Source of the DNA: JAHBNG01 sp039028975
Lineage (GTDB): Bacteria; Chloroflexota; Anaerolineae; Caldilineales; Caldilineaceae
DNA: 64,000 bases
NCBI GenBank assembly: GCA_039028975.1
Contig: JBCCHB010000071.1
Location: forward strand, 1 to 64,000
Direction: 5' to 3'
Made by a program: the position numbers and the translations under genes. Within the stretch, counting starts at the first letter, position 1. Every line of letters starts with the position of its first letter. Positions 35,001 through 43,013 of this stretch are shown one piece after another. Below the pieces are notes generated by a model. It was not told the DNA's origin. It did not search any database and saw only the letters and a program-made list of their open reading frames with translations.

Positions 35001-35507
35001 TTAGGTACTCTGTTCCTCTTCAGATGTGAGGTGGCGACCGAAGAGAATCATAAGCACGAACCCGGTCATGATGGCCATGTCGGCTACGTTGAAGATCCCG
35101 GTACGGAGTGACCCAATCCCAATACTGACAAAATCAACGACACGTCCGTCATTGAAAAACCTATCAATCAGATTGCCTAGCCCACCACCAACAAACAGAG
35201 AAAGCGCAATCAGGATAGAGAAGTGCATGGTCTTTGATTCTTTCAGGATAAATAGCAGAACGCCAGCCAACAGAACAGAAGCCAAAACGGTAAAGAGCCA
35301 GTACTGGACATCTGGGTGAAGCGTAACACCAAAGCTCATAAACGCGGCTGGGTTTTCTGTATATTCAAAGCGGACCAGATTGTCGGCTAGGATGATGGGT
35401 GGTTCACCAGCCAACTGGGTTTGAGCCACCGATTTGGTCGCCTGATCACAGCCAACACAAAAGATGACAATCACGGCTAGCACAGCTAGTCTTCTCATTC
35501 TTTGCAT
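35001..35507 (-). CDS. lspA: Lipoprotein signal peptidase II
   Basis: About 168 residues with four membrane helices. Inner-membrane aspartyl protease that removes prolipoprotein signal peptides. Catalytic Asp motifs: GNLIDRFFNDGRVVDFV and FNVADMAI; also CDQATKSVA near the start and NPAAFMSFG (usually NxGAAFG). The ATG at 35507 has AAAGGA at seven bases and gives the usual length; the longer GTG reading from 35531 is less likely. It starts within 30 bp of the stop of the aminotransferase gene. The window itself encodes a client-type lipoprotein (19488-21548). Confidence 0.93.
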   Translation of the reverse strand: MQRMRRLAVLAVIVIFCVGCDQATKSVAQTQLAGEPPIILADNLVRFEYTENPAAFMSFGVTLHPDVQYWLFTVLASVLLAGVLLFILKESKTMHFSILIALSLFVGGGLGNLIDRFFNDGRVVDFVSIGIGSLRTGIFNVADMAIMTGFVLMILFGRHLTSEEEQST

Positions 35508-35534
35508 AACGATTCCTTTACGAACATCCACTGG

Positions 35535-36776
35535 CTATACGTCATATTCAGCTGAAGCAAGTTTAACACATGTTGCCATCACGAGGGCAGCTTCTTCGAT
35601 TTCATGGAGAGGTGGGCGGGTGGGCGCGATACGGATGTTCCGGTTCTCTGGATCCTTGCCGCCCGGGAACGTAGCCCCTGCTGGCGTTAAGGAAACACCA
35701 ATCTCAGCCGCAAGCTGAACGACCTGAGCAGCGACCGGTTTGGCGGTATCAAAGTTGATGAAGTAGCCGCCCTTAGGTTGGGTCCATGTAGCCAGTCCGG
35801 TCCCCTTGAACTCTTCTTCCAAAATCCGAAATATTGCTTCAAATTTGGGCTTGATAATGGCTGCGTGATCGCGCATGAGGCCCTTTAGCCCGCCTGGATA
35901 TTTCTCTAAGAATCGTACATGTCGCCACTGCTCAACTTTATTGGGACCGATAGATTGCAGCTTAAGCAGGCCCAACCAATAGTCCAGGTTACTTTGGCTC
36001 ATGGCCATCAAACCCAATCCACCACTGGCAAATGTGACCTTGGAGGTCGAGCCGAAGAGTATGACCCGTTCTGGTCTGCCCATCTCTTTCGCAATGGAGA
36101 GCATATGGGGTATTTTTCTTAGATCTTCATCAAGGTGATGAACTGCGTACGCATCATCGGCAAAGATGGTAAAATCAGGTGCGGCTGCATCAAGTGTAAC
36201 CAACTGGCGAGCTACGTCTGCCGAAATCGTATCGCCTGTTGGGTTGCTGTAGGTAGGAACAAAAAAGATGCCCTTTATCTGTGGGTCATTCCTCGCTAGC
36301 TTTTCTATGGCGTCGATATCCGGTCCTTCGCCCGTCATCTTGACGGTGACTAGCTCAAAACCGAGTATCTCTAAGAGCTGAAAGTGACGATCATATCCAG
36401 GTACGGTGACGATCATCTTAGGGCTGTTAGCAACCCAGGGGCTTGGACTCCCTTTTACACCCTTGAGCAAAGCCCATTGCAAAATGCCCGTCATCATCTC
36501 CAGGCTTGAATTGTTGCCAACGACCATCTCATCTGGTTGAACACCTAGCAATTCGCTAAATGTCTCACAGGCTTCAGGCAATCCTTGAATTCCGCCTGGG
36601 TAGTTACGAATATCTATGCCGCTAGGGGTGACAAAATCCTCCCGATCCAAGATATCAATCAGCGATAGGCTCAAATTCAGATCGTCATCTGAAGGTTGGC
36701 CACGCTGCATATTGAGCGAAAGTTTGCGTTCTTTGTACTGTCCATATTGCTTTCGTAAAGCAGATAGATCTGACAT
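35535..36776 (-). CDS. Class I aminotransferase, aspartate aminotransferase Ic (PF12897-type)
   Basis: 413 residues from ATG 36776; the longer frame to 36878 would overlap paaD and its extra 34 residues have no family character. PLP enzyme: NYPGGIQGLPEACETFSELLGV, VGNNSSLEMM, VPTYSNPTGDT, FADDAYAVHHL and GSTSKVTFASGGLG (Lys for the Schiff base), IRIAPTRP. This subgroup contains Mycobacterium-type aspartate aminotransferases. Placed directly after paaD and before lspA on one strand, 19 bp from paaD; a link to phenylacetate breakdown (for example deamination of an aromatic amino acid feeding the pathway) is only a guess. Confidence 0.85.
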   Translation of the reverse strand: MSDLSALRKQYGQYKERKLSLNMQRGQPSDDDLNLSLSLIDILDREDFVTPSGIDIRNYPGGIQGLPEACETFSELLGVQPDEMVVGNNSSLEMMTGILQWALLKGVKGSPSPWVANSPKMIVTVPGYDRHFQLLEILGFELVTVKMTGEGPDIDAIEKLARNDPQIKGIFFVPTYSNPTGDTISADVARQLVTLDAAAPDFTIFADDAYAVHHLDEDLRKIPHMLSIAKEMGRPERVILFGSTSKVTFASGGLGLMAMSQSNLDYWLGLLKLQSIGPNKVEQWRHVRFLEKYPGGLKGLMRDHAAIIKPKFEAIFRILEEEFKGTGLATWTQPKGGYFINFDTAKPVAAQVVQLAAEIGVSLTPAGATFPGGKDPENRNIRIAPTRPPLHEIEEAALVMATCVKLASAEYDV

Positions 36777-36795
36777 AGTTGATTGTTGTTTGTCT

Positions 36796-37284
36796 TTACA
36801 GCGCTTTGAATTGCTCAAATGGCTCTTGGCAACGATTGCAAACGTAAATAGAACGGCAGAGGGTGGTGCCAAAATCATTCTTTAAGCTAGTATCGGATGA
36901 CTGGCAACGGGGGCAAACGGCCGGTTCAAAGAGCACAATTTCAATTTGCCCTCCATGTCTGCGAGGCGGAGCCAGCCCAAATTCCTTGAGTTTACGTCGC
37001 CCCTCATTACTAATCCAGTCACTCGTCCATGGCGGGTTGAACTGCTTTTGGACATGGCACTGTTCAGCACCCAGTGCGAGAATAGATGCTCTGATCTCCT
37101 CCTCCATTACAGCAAGAGCAGGGCACCCAGAAAAGGTTGGTGTCATGATAACCGTGACACAATTTTCAACCACATTGACGTCGCGAATAATGCCCATCTC
37201 AATGAGGGAGACAGCAGGAATCTCAGGATCTTTGACTTGCTCAAGCATGGCCCAAATTTGAGCTGTCGTCAGTTCGGTTACCAT
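36796..37284 (-). CDS. paaD: Phenylacetyl-CoA epoxidase maturation subunit PaaD
   Basis: 162 residues. DUF59/MIP18-type N-terminal domain (IWAMLEQVKDPEIPAVSLIEMGIIRDV, then TPTFSGCPAL with the conserved Cys) and a C-terminal zinc ribbon (CPRC near 136 and CNRC near 155). PaaD supports iron/Fe-S assembly for the epoxidase complex that converts phenylacetyl-CoA to its 1,2-epoxide. Its start overlaps the end of paaC by 7 bases. Length and both domains match the family. Confidence 0.93.
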   Translation of the reverse strand: MVTELTTAQIWAMLEQVKDPEIPAVSLIEMGIIRDVNVVENCVTVIMTPTFSGCPALAVMEEEIRASILALGAEQCHVQKQFNPPWTSDWISNEGRRKLKEFGLAPPRRHGGQIEIVLFEPAVCPRCQSSDTSLKNDFGTTLCRSIYVCNRCQEPFEQFKAL

Positions 37285-38129
37285 ACTGCTTCTGGATCCT
37301 CTCGGGCCACTTGTTGCAGATCCGTCAACAGATCATCCAAGTGATCTGTATGAATCTTTCGGCTCACGTTTATCATGGTTGCCTCTTCCGGCACATCTAA
37401 TCTGGCCTTAGCAAAATGAGGAATGACAACGGATTTCCAACTTTCTTTTACCTCTGTCAAGTCAGGGAACATCTCCAGCTCTACCAGAAGTTGTTGGCTC
37501 AATTCGGACTCGAATAGCTGGCTCGCCAATGGCCATAACAGATCTAACGCTTGCTGCATCCGACTGTGGCTCTCTTCTGTCCCGAGCCCTAAACGTTCTA
37601 CCCACGTGCTGGAATGGCGATAGTGGTAGACTTCTTCGTTCTTGATCTTGGCAACAGCATCGGACAGGGGTGCATAGCTACTGGACGCAAGGCGTGTAAA
37701 GAGGGCTAGCTCGTATGCATCAAAGAGAAATTGGCGCACCATGGTAAACGCCCAATCTCCCTTGGGCCACTCGACAAGTTGAACATTACGAAAGGCGGCT
37801 GCATCTCGAAAGTAGACAATCCGGTCGGAATCAAGGCCAGTCAAATCCTGATGCAACTGGTACCAGACCATAGCATGCCCCAACTCGTCTTGGGCAATGT
37901 TGGCTAAGGCAATATCTTCTTCTAGGATTGGCGCATGACCAATCCACTCGGCATTGCGATGGGCTAGGAGGAGTTCATCATCTGCCATGGCTAGCAGTTG
38001 TGCAGCTAGAGCGTCTTTCAATTCAGAATTCATTGAAGGGTTATTTGTCAGACCCGTCTCGGGTACTATACTGCGGTTGGGCATAGATGAGAAAATAAGA
38101 TGGTCTTCAGTCGATTGAAGCTTGCTCAT
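37278..38129 (-). CDS. paaC: Phenylacetyl-CoA epoxidase structural subunit PaaC
   Basis: 283 residues in the longest frame. Ferritin-like four-helix subunit that partners PaaA: LAMADDELLLAHRNAEWIGHAPILEEDIALANIAQDELGHAMVWYQL, VRQFLFDAYELALFTRLASSSY, KNEEVYHYRHSSTWVERLG. The upstream ATG 38129 overlaps the 3' end of paaB by 23 bases and adds 32 residues without family similarity; ATG 38033 gives the usual start just before SELKDALAAQLL. Neither has a convincing Shine-Dalgarno, so translational coupling to paaB is possible. Confidence 0.92.
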   Translation of the reverse strand: MSKLQSTEDHLIFSSMPNRSIVPETGLTNNPSMNSELKDALAAQLLAMADDELLLAHRNAEWIGHAPILEEDIALANIAQDELGHAMVWYQLHQDLTGLDSDRIVYFRDAAAFRNVQLVEWPKGDWAFTMVRQFLFDAYELALFTRLASSSYAPLSDAVAKIKNEEVYHYRHSSTWVERLGLGTEESHSRMQQALDLLWPLASQLFESELSQQLLVELEMFPDLTEVKESWKSVVIPHFAKARLDVPEEATMINVSRKIHTDHLDDLLTDLQQVAREDPEAVW

Positions 38130-38730
38130 CTATAACAGAGCTGGGTATAGATTGAGCAATAGAATGTGAGCCTCGTTCAATCAGGCCATAGCGACTCTGC
38201 TGCTTGTATGTTTTGCGACTGGCTGGCTCAAACATACTAAGGATATCGTCTTCTTGACTGCGAATGATGGAATGTTCAGGAACGATCCACCATACGTATA
38301 CGGTGTTGCGACTCCATTCTGGATGAGCCATAGCTAGGCGCAGAGCGCTCTCTGCTGAATGAGCCTCTACCTGCCCCAGATGAGTGGCCGCACTCATGGA
38401 ACGGCGAAGGGTATTCTTGACGAAGACCTGATAGCTATCCTGGACCGCATCGGGCGAATCTAGACCATTCGTGTAAGCTGTTCCACCCGTAATACCTGCC
38501 TCTTCGAAATTGGAGGCTCGGGCCGTCACCTCTTGAGTGGTAACCTTGAGGATGGCCGATTCGGGGGCAACCCACAAGCTCACACAACCAGGGCGGCGCA
38601 CATGGACATCTCGCGCATTTTGGATTGCGATTTCGCCATCAGACGCATGAACCGTGCCAATCGCCTCGTGGGTTCGACCTTGCTTATCTTGTTTAAATAC
38701 CTCATAGCGAGGCCACTGTGTGTCTGCCAT
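38107..38730 (-). CDS. paaB: Phenylacetyl-CoA epoxidase subunit PaaB with duplicated domain
   Basis: 207 residues from ATG 38730, twice the usual 95 or so. Two PaaB-like units are readable: WPRYEVFKQDKQG...IGTVHASDGEIAIQNARDVHVRRPGCVSLWVAP (about 5-60) and SYQVFVKNTLRRSMSAATHLGQVEAHSAESALRLAMAHPEWSRNTVYVWWIVPEHSI (about 103-160). PaaB bridges PaaAC heterodimers in the epoxidase complex. The first unit keeps the VHVRR/WVAP pattern, the second has PEWSRNTVYVWWIVP. The frame is open upstream to 38868, but that extension is translated from a 7-bp tandem repeat and is not counted. About 45 C-terminal residues are unassigned. Confidence 0.85.
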   Translation of the reverse strand: MADTQWPRYEVFKQDKQGRTHEAIGTVHASDGEIAIQNARDVHVRRPGCVSLWVAPESAILKVTTQEVTARASNFEEAGITGGTAYTNGLDSPDAVQDSYQVFVKNTLRRSMSAATHLGQVEAHSAESALRLAMAHPEWSRNTVYVWWIVPEHSIIRSQEDDILSMFEPASRKTYKQQSRYGLIERGSHSIAQSIPSSVIDEQASID

Positions 38731-38743
38731 TGTAGATTGACCA

Positions 38744-38820
38744 GTAATCGGTAATCGGTATTCGGTATTCGGTAATCGGTATTCGGTAATCGGTATTCGG
38801 TAATCGGTATTCGGTAATTG
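38744..38820. repeat. Heptanucleotide tandem repeat GTAATCG/GTATTCG
   Basis: Eleven units of 7 bp alternating between GTAATCG and GTATTCG (last GTAATTG), immediately upstream of the paaB start codon, in the 211-bp gap before DUF6157. Confidence 0.95.
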
Positions 38821-38897
38821 TGTCGTCCTGAATATAATTGACAGTAGATAGCGAATAGCGATAATCAATTCAGGAGGACTCAGACTGGTAAACAGCG

Positions 38898-38935
38898 ACC
38901 AAGGACCAAGGACTAAAGACCAAGGACTAAGGACC
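38898..38935. repeat. Heptanucleotide tandem repeat ACCAAGG/ACTAAGG
   Basis: Five 7-bp units (ACCAAGG, ACCAAGG, ACTAAAG, ACCAAGG, ACTAAGG) plus ACC, in the same gap as the 38744-38820 array and ending 7 bp before the DUF6157 stop. Confidence 0.9.
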
Positions 38936-38941
38936 AGTAAG

Positions 38942-39361
38942 TTATTTACGTTTGGCTTTCATGGCTGTCAGTACCTTGACGTGTCCAACATCAAGAAAGT
39001 GCTGGTACTCTTCGGTCTCCATACCATAGAGAGCAATTTTACCATCAGCATTGTAGTGCGCACCCCAACCATAACGTTTGGTTAGTGCAGAGGCCCGAAG
39101 GCAAGGTTGACCTTTCTTGAAAAGTTCGTTCCAAATCTTGTTTCGGTTTTCCCATACTTCTTCAGCGGGGATCTCTTTCCTGCGTACGTGTACTTCAAAG
39201 GTAAGTTCTTCTTGATCGAATGTGTAGGGACTCTCAGATAATAACTCGTATTCGATGCCCGCAATGGTTGGTTTCCCTCTATATAGGCCTGGTTTGGTAC
39301 TCTGGGTGGCTGGGGAATCCTCTGCAACTTGGATAAATGTATCTTTGTAGGACATGGCCAA
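38942..39361 (-). CDS. DUF6157 family protein
   Basis: 139 residues. Recognised by the family pattern YKDTFIQVAEDSPA, IAGIEYELLSESPYTFDQEELTFEVHVRRKEIP, FKKGQPCLRASALTKRYGWGAHYNADGKIALYGMETEEY and a final basic AMKAKRK. Function unknown; the conserved CLRASALTKRYGWG block suggests a ligand or nucleotide-binding surface, unproven. It sits 29 bp after paaA and before paaB on the same strand, so it is probably transcribed with the epoxidase genes. No signal peptide or membrane segment. Confidence 0.75.
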   Translation of the reverse strand: MAMSYKDTFIQVAEDSPATQSTKPGLYRGKPTIAGIEYELLSESPYTFDQEELTFEVHVRRKEIPAEEVWENRNKIWNELFKKGQPCLRASALTKRYGWGAHYNADGKIALYGMETEEYQHFLDVGHVKVLTAMKAKRK

Positions 39362-39390
39362 ATGCTTTCTTAAATTTACGTATGGATAAG

Positions 39391-40392
39391 TTAAAAAACT
39401 GACATCCCCGAAGCCTTTTCAGGAAGAAGCTCCTTGCCCTTTTCTCGTTCAGCATAGGCAACCATCGCTTCACGCACCCACTGTCCATCATCATGGGCTT
39501 TCTGACGGGCGGCCAACCGCTCTTTATTCATAGGACCATTTCCTTTGACAACTCGCCAGAACTCTTCCCAGTCGATGGGACCACTAATCCAATGGCCATG
39601 TTCTTGGTCATAATGGAGATCTGGATCGGGCAAAGTGAGGCCCAACGATTGAATTTCGGGAACGGTCTCGTCTATAAACTCCTGACGCACTTCATCATTG
39701 GTTTTGGTTTTGACACCCCAGGCAATCAGCTGGGCAGAATTGGGGGAATCGGAATCATGGGGACCAAACATCATGAGTGTGGGCCACCACCAGCGATTGA
39801 GACTCTCTTGCACCATTTCACGTTGGTAGGGTGTTCCTTGCGCATACTGATAGATCATCTCCTTTCCTTGCTTAAAGTGGAAGGTCTCTTCTGCGCAGAT
39901 GCGCACCATCGCCCGGGAGTAAGGTCCGTATGACGCTTTGGTTAGCATAGTCTGGTTCTTAATGGCTGCGCCATCAACGAGCCAACCGATCCAGGCCACG
40001 TCGGCCCACGTCAACGTATCATAATTGAAGATGCTAGAGTACTTGGCCTTGCCTTGTAGAAGCGCATCCAGCAACTCTTCTCGATCTACGCCTAGCGATT
40101 CGGCTGCATGATAGAGATATTGACCATGACCAGCTTCGTCTTGCACCTTGGCGATGAGCACCAACTTACGGCGAAGGTTGGGTGCATGAGGAAGCCACTT
40201 GCCTTCCGGCAGCATCCCCACCACCTCGCTATGGCCATGCTGGGAAATCATTCGAATTAACTGCTTGCGATAATCATCGGGCATCCAATCACCGGGTTCT
40301 ATTTTTTCGCCCTTAGCGATTCGCGACTCGAATTCAGCTAGTTTCTGCTGGTCTGGTTGCTGATCTTTTTCTAGATCTTGCATGAGATACAT
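39391..40392 (-). CDS. paaA: Phenylacetyl-CoA epoxidase catalytic subunit PaaA
   Basis: 333 residues. Ferritin-like di-iron monooxygenase: IARGEKIEPGDWMPDDYRKQLIRMISQHGHSEVVGMLPEGKW, KVQDEAGHGQYLYHAAESLG (carboxylate and His ligands), AEETFHFKQGKEMIYQYAQGTPYQREMVQ, and the late ...WEEFWRVVKGNGPMNKERLAARQKAHDDGQWVREAM. Catalyses oxygen insertion into phenylacetyl-CoA. The ATG at 40383 has GGGA nine bases upstream and may be preferred over ATG 40392. First gene of the paaA-DUF6157-paaB-paaC-paaD run; the reductase gene paaE is not in this run. Confidence 0.94.
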   Translation of the reverse strand: MYLMQDLEKDQQPDQQKLAEFESRIAKGEKIEPGDWMPDDYRKQLIRMISQHGHSEVVGMLPEGKWLPHAPNLRRKLVLIAKVQDEAGHGQYLYHAAESLGVDREELLDALLQGKAKYSSIFNYDTLTWADVAWIGWLVDGAAIKNQTMLTKASYGPYSRAMVRICAEETFHFKQGKEMIYQYAQGTPYQREMVQESLNRWWWPTLMMFGPHDSDSPNSAQLIAWGVKTKTNDEVRQEFIDETVPEIQSLGLTLPDPDLHYDQEHGHWISGPIDWEEFWRVVKGNGPMNKERLAARQKAHDDGQWVREAMVAYAEREKGKELLPEKASGMSVF

Positions 40393-40439
40393 TCCCTTGT
40401 ACTTGCCAAAACCGCTCCATTGGTACGTTTACTATTTAT

Positions 40440-40523
40440 ACTCAGCTCCGTTTGAAAACACGAGTTTGGTCACTCTGGTAGAGCATCGAAAAACTCCTGT
40501 TTGCAAAACGACCGCAGTATAGT
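40440..40523 (+). repeat. Dispersed palindromic repeat, copy B
   Basis: Partner of 10741-10822. Here the fold is clearer: CGTTTGAAAACACGAGTTT (from 40449) pairs with AAACTCCTGTTTGCAAAACG (ending 40510) around a loop of about 22 nt. It lies in the 290-bp gap upstream of paaA, between it and the zinc-ribbon kinase gene. Confidence 0.7.
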
Positions 40524-40681
40524 ACATTGACTATAAAGTAAGGTAAACGATCGGAGTCACTCATTATAACATGATTAACTGATTTTGTCTGGGCAGAAGA
40601 TTACAGGTGTGCGTGCTAAAAGGGGACGGTATGATAGAGTGCATTGTACTGTTAAGACAAACAGCCTTGCGGCTAAATAAA

Positions 40682-41323
40682 TCAAACAGCCCACTTGCTA
40701 ACAGCCGCAATGGTCTCCTCAACCGGGGCTTCACTTGTATTCAAAACCGTCAGTGAACCCTCGTAATCTTTCCCCTGCTCTATAAACCATCTATTGTAGT
40801 TGAGCTGATCCTCAATAAAGTCATTTCCAGAGCTGTCTCGCCATTGAGGACGTGCTCGCAGTCGGCTAGCTAACTCGTCCTCATCACAAACCAATGCCAA
40901 GTAGTGAACTGCCGAAAAATAGCGTACCCCTGGTCGGCTTTCCACATTATCCGGATTTAGCCCAGCACCAAAGAGTAACACAGAGCGGCCAGACAGGTGG
41001 ATATTGTAGCAAACCCGCAACCACATATCGAAATAGTTGGTCCATTCCTCTGGCTTGGTGTACGCTACACCCCACAAGATGTCTGAATCCAAAATCACCC
41101 AATCCGATCTGTTGGCTGCGGTGACGTTATTGAGCATCCCATTGCAGACGGTCGATTTCCCTGACCCTGATGGGCCAGCAACGACAAAGAGTGGCAAGTA
41201 GGGAAATAGATGTTCGTATCCACATGATGAGCAGATAGCCACGGCTCTCTGAGAACTTTCCTCAACCGCGCGAACTTCCTTATCTGGCTCCCATTCCCCA
41301 CATTGTACACAAACATGGTACAT
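40682..41323 (-). CDS. Zinc-ribbon plus P-loop nucleoside-kinase-like protein
   Basis: 213 residues from ATG 41323 (the longer frame to 41428 overlaps paaK). N-terminal Cys4 ribbon (CVQCGEWEPDK...ICSSCGYE), then a P-loop kinase fold: FVVAGPSGSGKSTVCN (Walker A near 54-61), VILDSDILWG, and a lid-like RLRARPQWRDSSG. Resembles small ATP-binding kinases of the AAA_33/gluconate-kinase type; substrate unknown. It follows paaK by 34 bp on the same strand, so may share its transcript, but no role in phenylacetate metabolism is evident. Confidence 0.75.
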   Translation of the reverse strand: MYHVCVQCGEWEPDKEVRAVEESSQRAVAICSSCGYEHLFPYLPLFVVAGPSGSGKSTVCNGMLNNVTAANRSDWVILDSDILWGVAYTKPEEWTNYFDMWLRVCYNIHLSGRSVLLFGAGLNPDNVESRPGVRYFSAVHYLALVCDEDELASRLRARPQWRDSSGNDFIEDQLNYNRWFIEQGKDYEGSLTVLNTSEAPVEETIAAVSKWAV

Positions 41324-41357
41324 GACTTTTCCTCTACAGAGTAAACGCTTTTGACAT

Positions 41358-42677
41358 CTACAGCCCTCGTCTGTCATCCACCCGCTGAATCTTGCCACCC
41401 TCACTGCGTGGGGCCTGCCCTGGAGCAATCAGGGTAACTTTCGTATTGAGGCCGAGAGCCTCTCGCAAGCTTTTGTTGACTTGCTGACCTAGCATTCGAG
41501 CATTTTCGTCACCCTCTAGCGAAGTGACGCTCTCTGCAAAGGCTTGGGTGACTTCTGGCTGTACCTCAAGATTGTCAAGACGGTCTTCTCGAGTAACGAC
41601 TAGCCGATAGTGGGGAGACAGTTCTTCCAACCCAATAAGCGCAGCCTCTATCTGGCTAGGGAAGACATTGACGCCGCGAATGATGAGCATATCATCGGCT
41701 CTTCCTAAGACTCGGCTCATACGAGCATGGGTGCGGCCACAGATGCACGGCTCGCGATTGATAGAGCAGAGATCACCTGTGCGGTATCGAATCAACGGGA
41801 TCGCCAGCTTGGTAAGGGTCGTAATGGTCAACTCGCCTACTTCGCCGTCTGAAACCGGCTGACCGCTTTCGGGGTTGATAATTTCAGCCAAAAAGTGATC
41901 TTCCATGAGGTGCATACCGTCTTTGGCCTCCACACACTCATTGGAGACCCCAGGACCGATAATTTCACTCAACCCATAGATGTTCACGGCATCGACAGAG
42001 AGTTTGGACTCTACTTCTTGGCGCATCTCCTCTGTCCAAGGTTCGGCCCCTAAAATGAAAGAGCGAACAGGCAACTGTTCCGGATCTACTCCTGCATCAA
42101 TCAGGGCATCAGCCAGGGTTAGTGAGTACGAGGGTGTACAGGCCATAATATTGGTCTGGAAATCTTGAAGTAGCAGAATCTGGCGAGCTGTATTCCCTCC
42201 AGAAATGGGGACCACGGCTAACCTCATCTTTTCGGCGCCATAGTGCATCCCCAAGCCACCCGTAAAGAGGCCGTAACCATAGGCATTTTGGAAGACATCT
42301 CCTGGCTGGGCACCGCTGAGACAAAAGCAGCGGGCCACGACCTCACTCCAGACGTTGATATCATCTTGAGTATACCCAACAACGGTTGGCTTGCCGGTTG
42401 TGCCAGACGACGCGTGGATACGAATTAACTCGTTGCGCGGAACCGCAAATAGGCCAAAGGGGTAGTTGTCCCGCAGATCTGTTTTGCGGGTGAAGGGGAG
42501 TTTGGCTACGTCATCTACCCCTTGGATGCTTTTAGGTGAGATGCCTGCCTTGTCGAAGGCGTCAGTATAAAAGGGAACCCGTTCATAGACGTAGGCTGCA
42601 AGTTTGCTCAACCGTTCCCCTTGGAGTGTCTCTAGATCGGAGCGGGGCATTGTTTCGATGGATTCATTCCAGATCAT
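41358..42677 (-). CDS. paaK: Phenylacetate-CoA ligase
   Basis: 439 residues, normal length. Adenylating enzyme that makes phenylacetyl-CoA from phenylacetate, ATP and CoA. Motifs: LPFTRKTDLRDNYPFGLFAVPRNELIRIHASSGTTGKPTVVGYT (P-loop-like A3), NAYGYGLFTGGLGMHYGAE, YGLSEIIGPGVSNEC, YRTGDLCSINREPCICGRTHARMSRVLGRADDMLIIRGVNVFPSQIE and a final GKIQRVDDRR. ATG 42677 is preceded by AGAGGTG at a suitable distance. Third gene of the run ECH-EthD-paaK-kinase, separated from paaA by about 970 bp. Confidence 0.95.
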   Translation of the reverse strand: MIWNESIETMPRSDLETLQGERLSKLAAYVYERVPFYTDAFDKAGISPKSIQGVDDVAKLPFTRKTDLRDNYPFGLFAVPRNELIRIHASSGTTGKPTVVGYTQDDINVWSEVVARCFCLSGAQPGDVFQNAYGYGLFTGGLGMHYGAEKMRLAVVPISGGNTARQILLLQDFQTNIMACTPSYSLTLADALIDAGVDPEQLPVRSFILGAEPWTEEMRQEVESKLSVDAVNIYGLSEIIGPGVSNECVEAKDGMHLMEDHFLAEIINPESGQPVSDGEVGELTITTLTKLAIPLIRYRTGDLCSINREPCICGRTHARMSRVLGRADDMLIIRGVNVFPSQIEAALIGLEELSPHYRLVVTREDRLDNLEVQPEVTQAFAESVTSLEGDENARMLGQQVNKSLREALGLNTKVTLIAPGQAPRSEGGKIQRVDDRRGL

Positions 42678-42691
42678 GATAGCACCTCTTT

Positions 42692-42979
42692 TTAGTCTGT
42701 ACCGATCATCATAGTCATCAGCCCTTCGGCAAAGCGATTGGCATCGGCACCCGTTGCGGCCATTTCAGGGCTTTTCATAGCGGCTTTGAAAGTGTCTGCA
42801 TCGGGAAAGAGTAGTTCAGCCATCAAATAGAAACCGTCACCGACCAAAGTCTTTGAAAAACGGGTCACACTCCAGCTAGACAGGCCAGGGATTTTCTCTA
42901 CAAATGCACCATGCTTGGCGTATTCGGCGTCAAAGGCATCTGTATCCTCAGGCTGCTTATAAAGGACGATGAGTTTCAT
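42692..42979 (-). CDS. EthD-family ferredoxin-like fold protein
   Basis: 95 residues. Single dimeric alpha-beta barrel domain: MKLIVLYKQPEDTDAFDAEYAKHGAFVEKIPGLSSWSVTRFS...FYLMAELLFPDADTFKAAMKSPEMAATGADANRFA, the EthD pattern. Such small proteins are often encoded beside aromatic-ring catabolism enzymes, and their role (possibly shielding or isomerising reactive intermediates) is unclear. ATG 42979 has a clear AGGAG. It is 14 bp upstream of paaK and 34 bp after the enoyl-CoA hydratase gene. Confidence 0.88.
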   Translation of the reverse strand: MKLIVLYKQPEDTDAFDAEYAKHGAFVEKIPGLSSWSVTRFSKTLVGDGFYLMAELLFPDADTFKAAMKSPEMAATGADANRFAEGLMTMMIGTD

Positions 42980-43013
42980 GATTTTCTCCTAGTAATGATT
43001 TTCGCGTTGTAAT

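Noticed and set aside
36777..36878. Longer aminotransferase start at 36878
   Set aside because: It would overlap paaD and the extra residues have no family character.
38744..38868. N-terminal extension of the paaB frame through 38868
   Set aside because: The added residues are translated from the 7-bp tandem array and lack PaaB similarity; ATG 38730 begins just before the domain.
38744..38935. CRISPR array
   Set aside because: Direct 7-bp tandem units with no unique spacers; no cas genes are present in the window.
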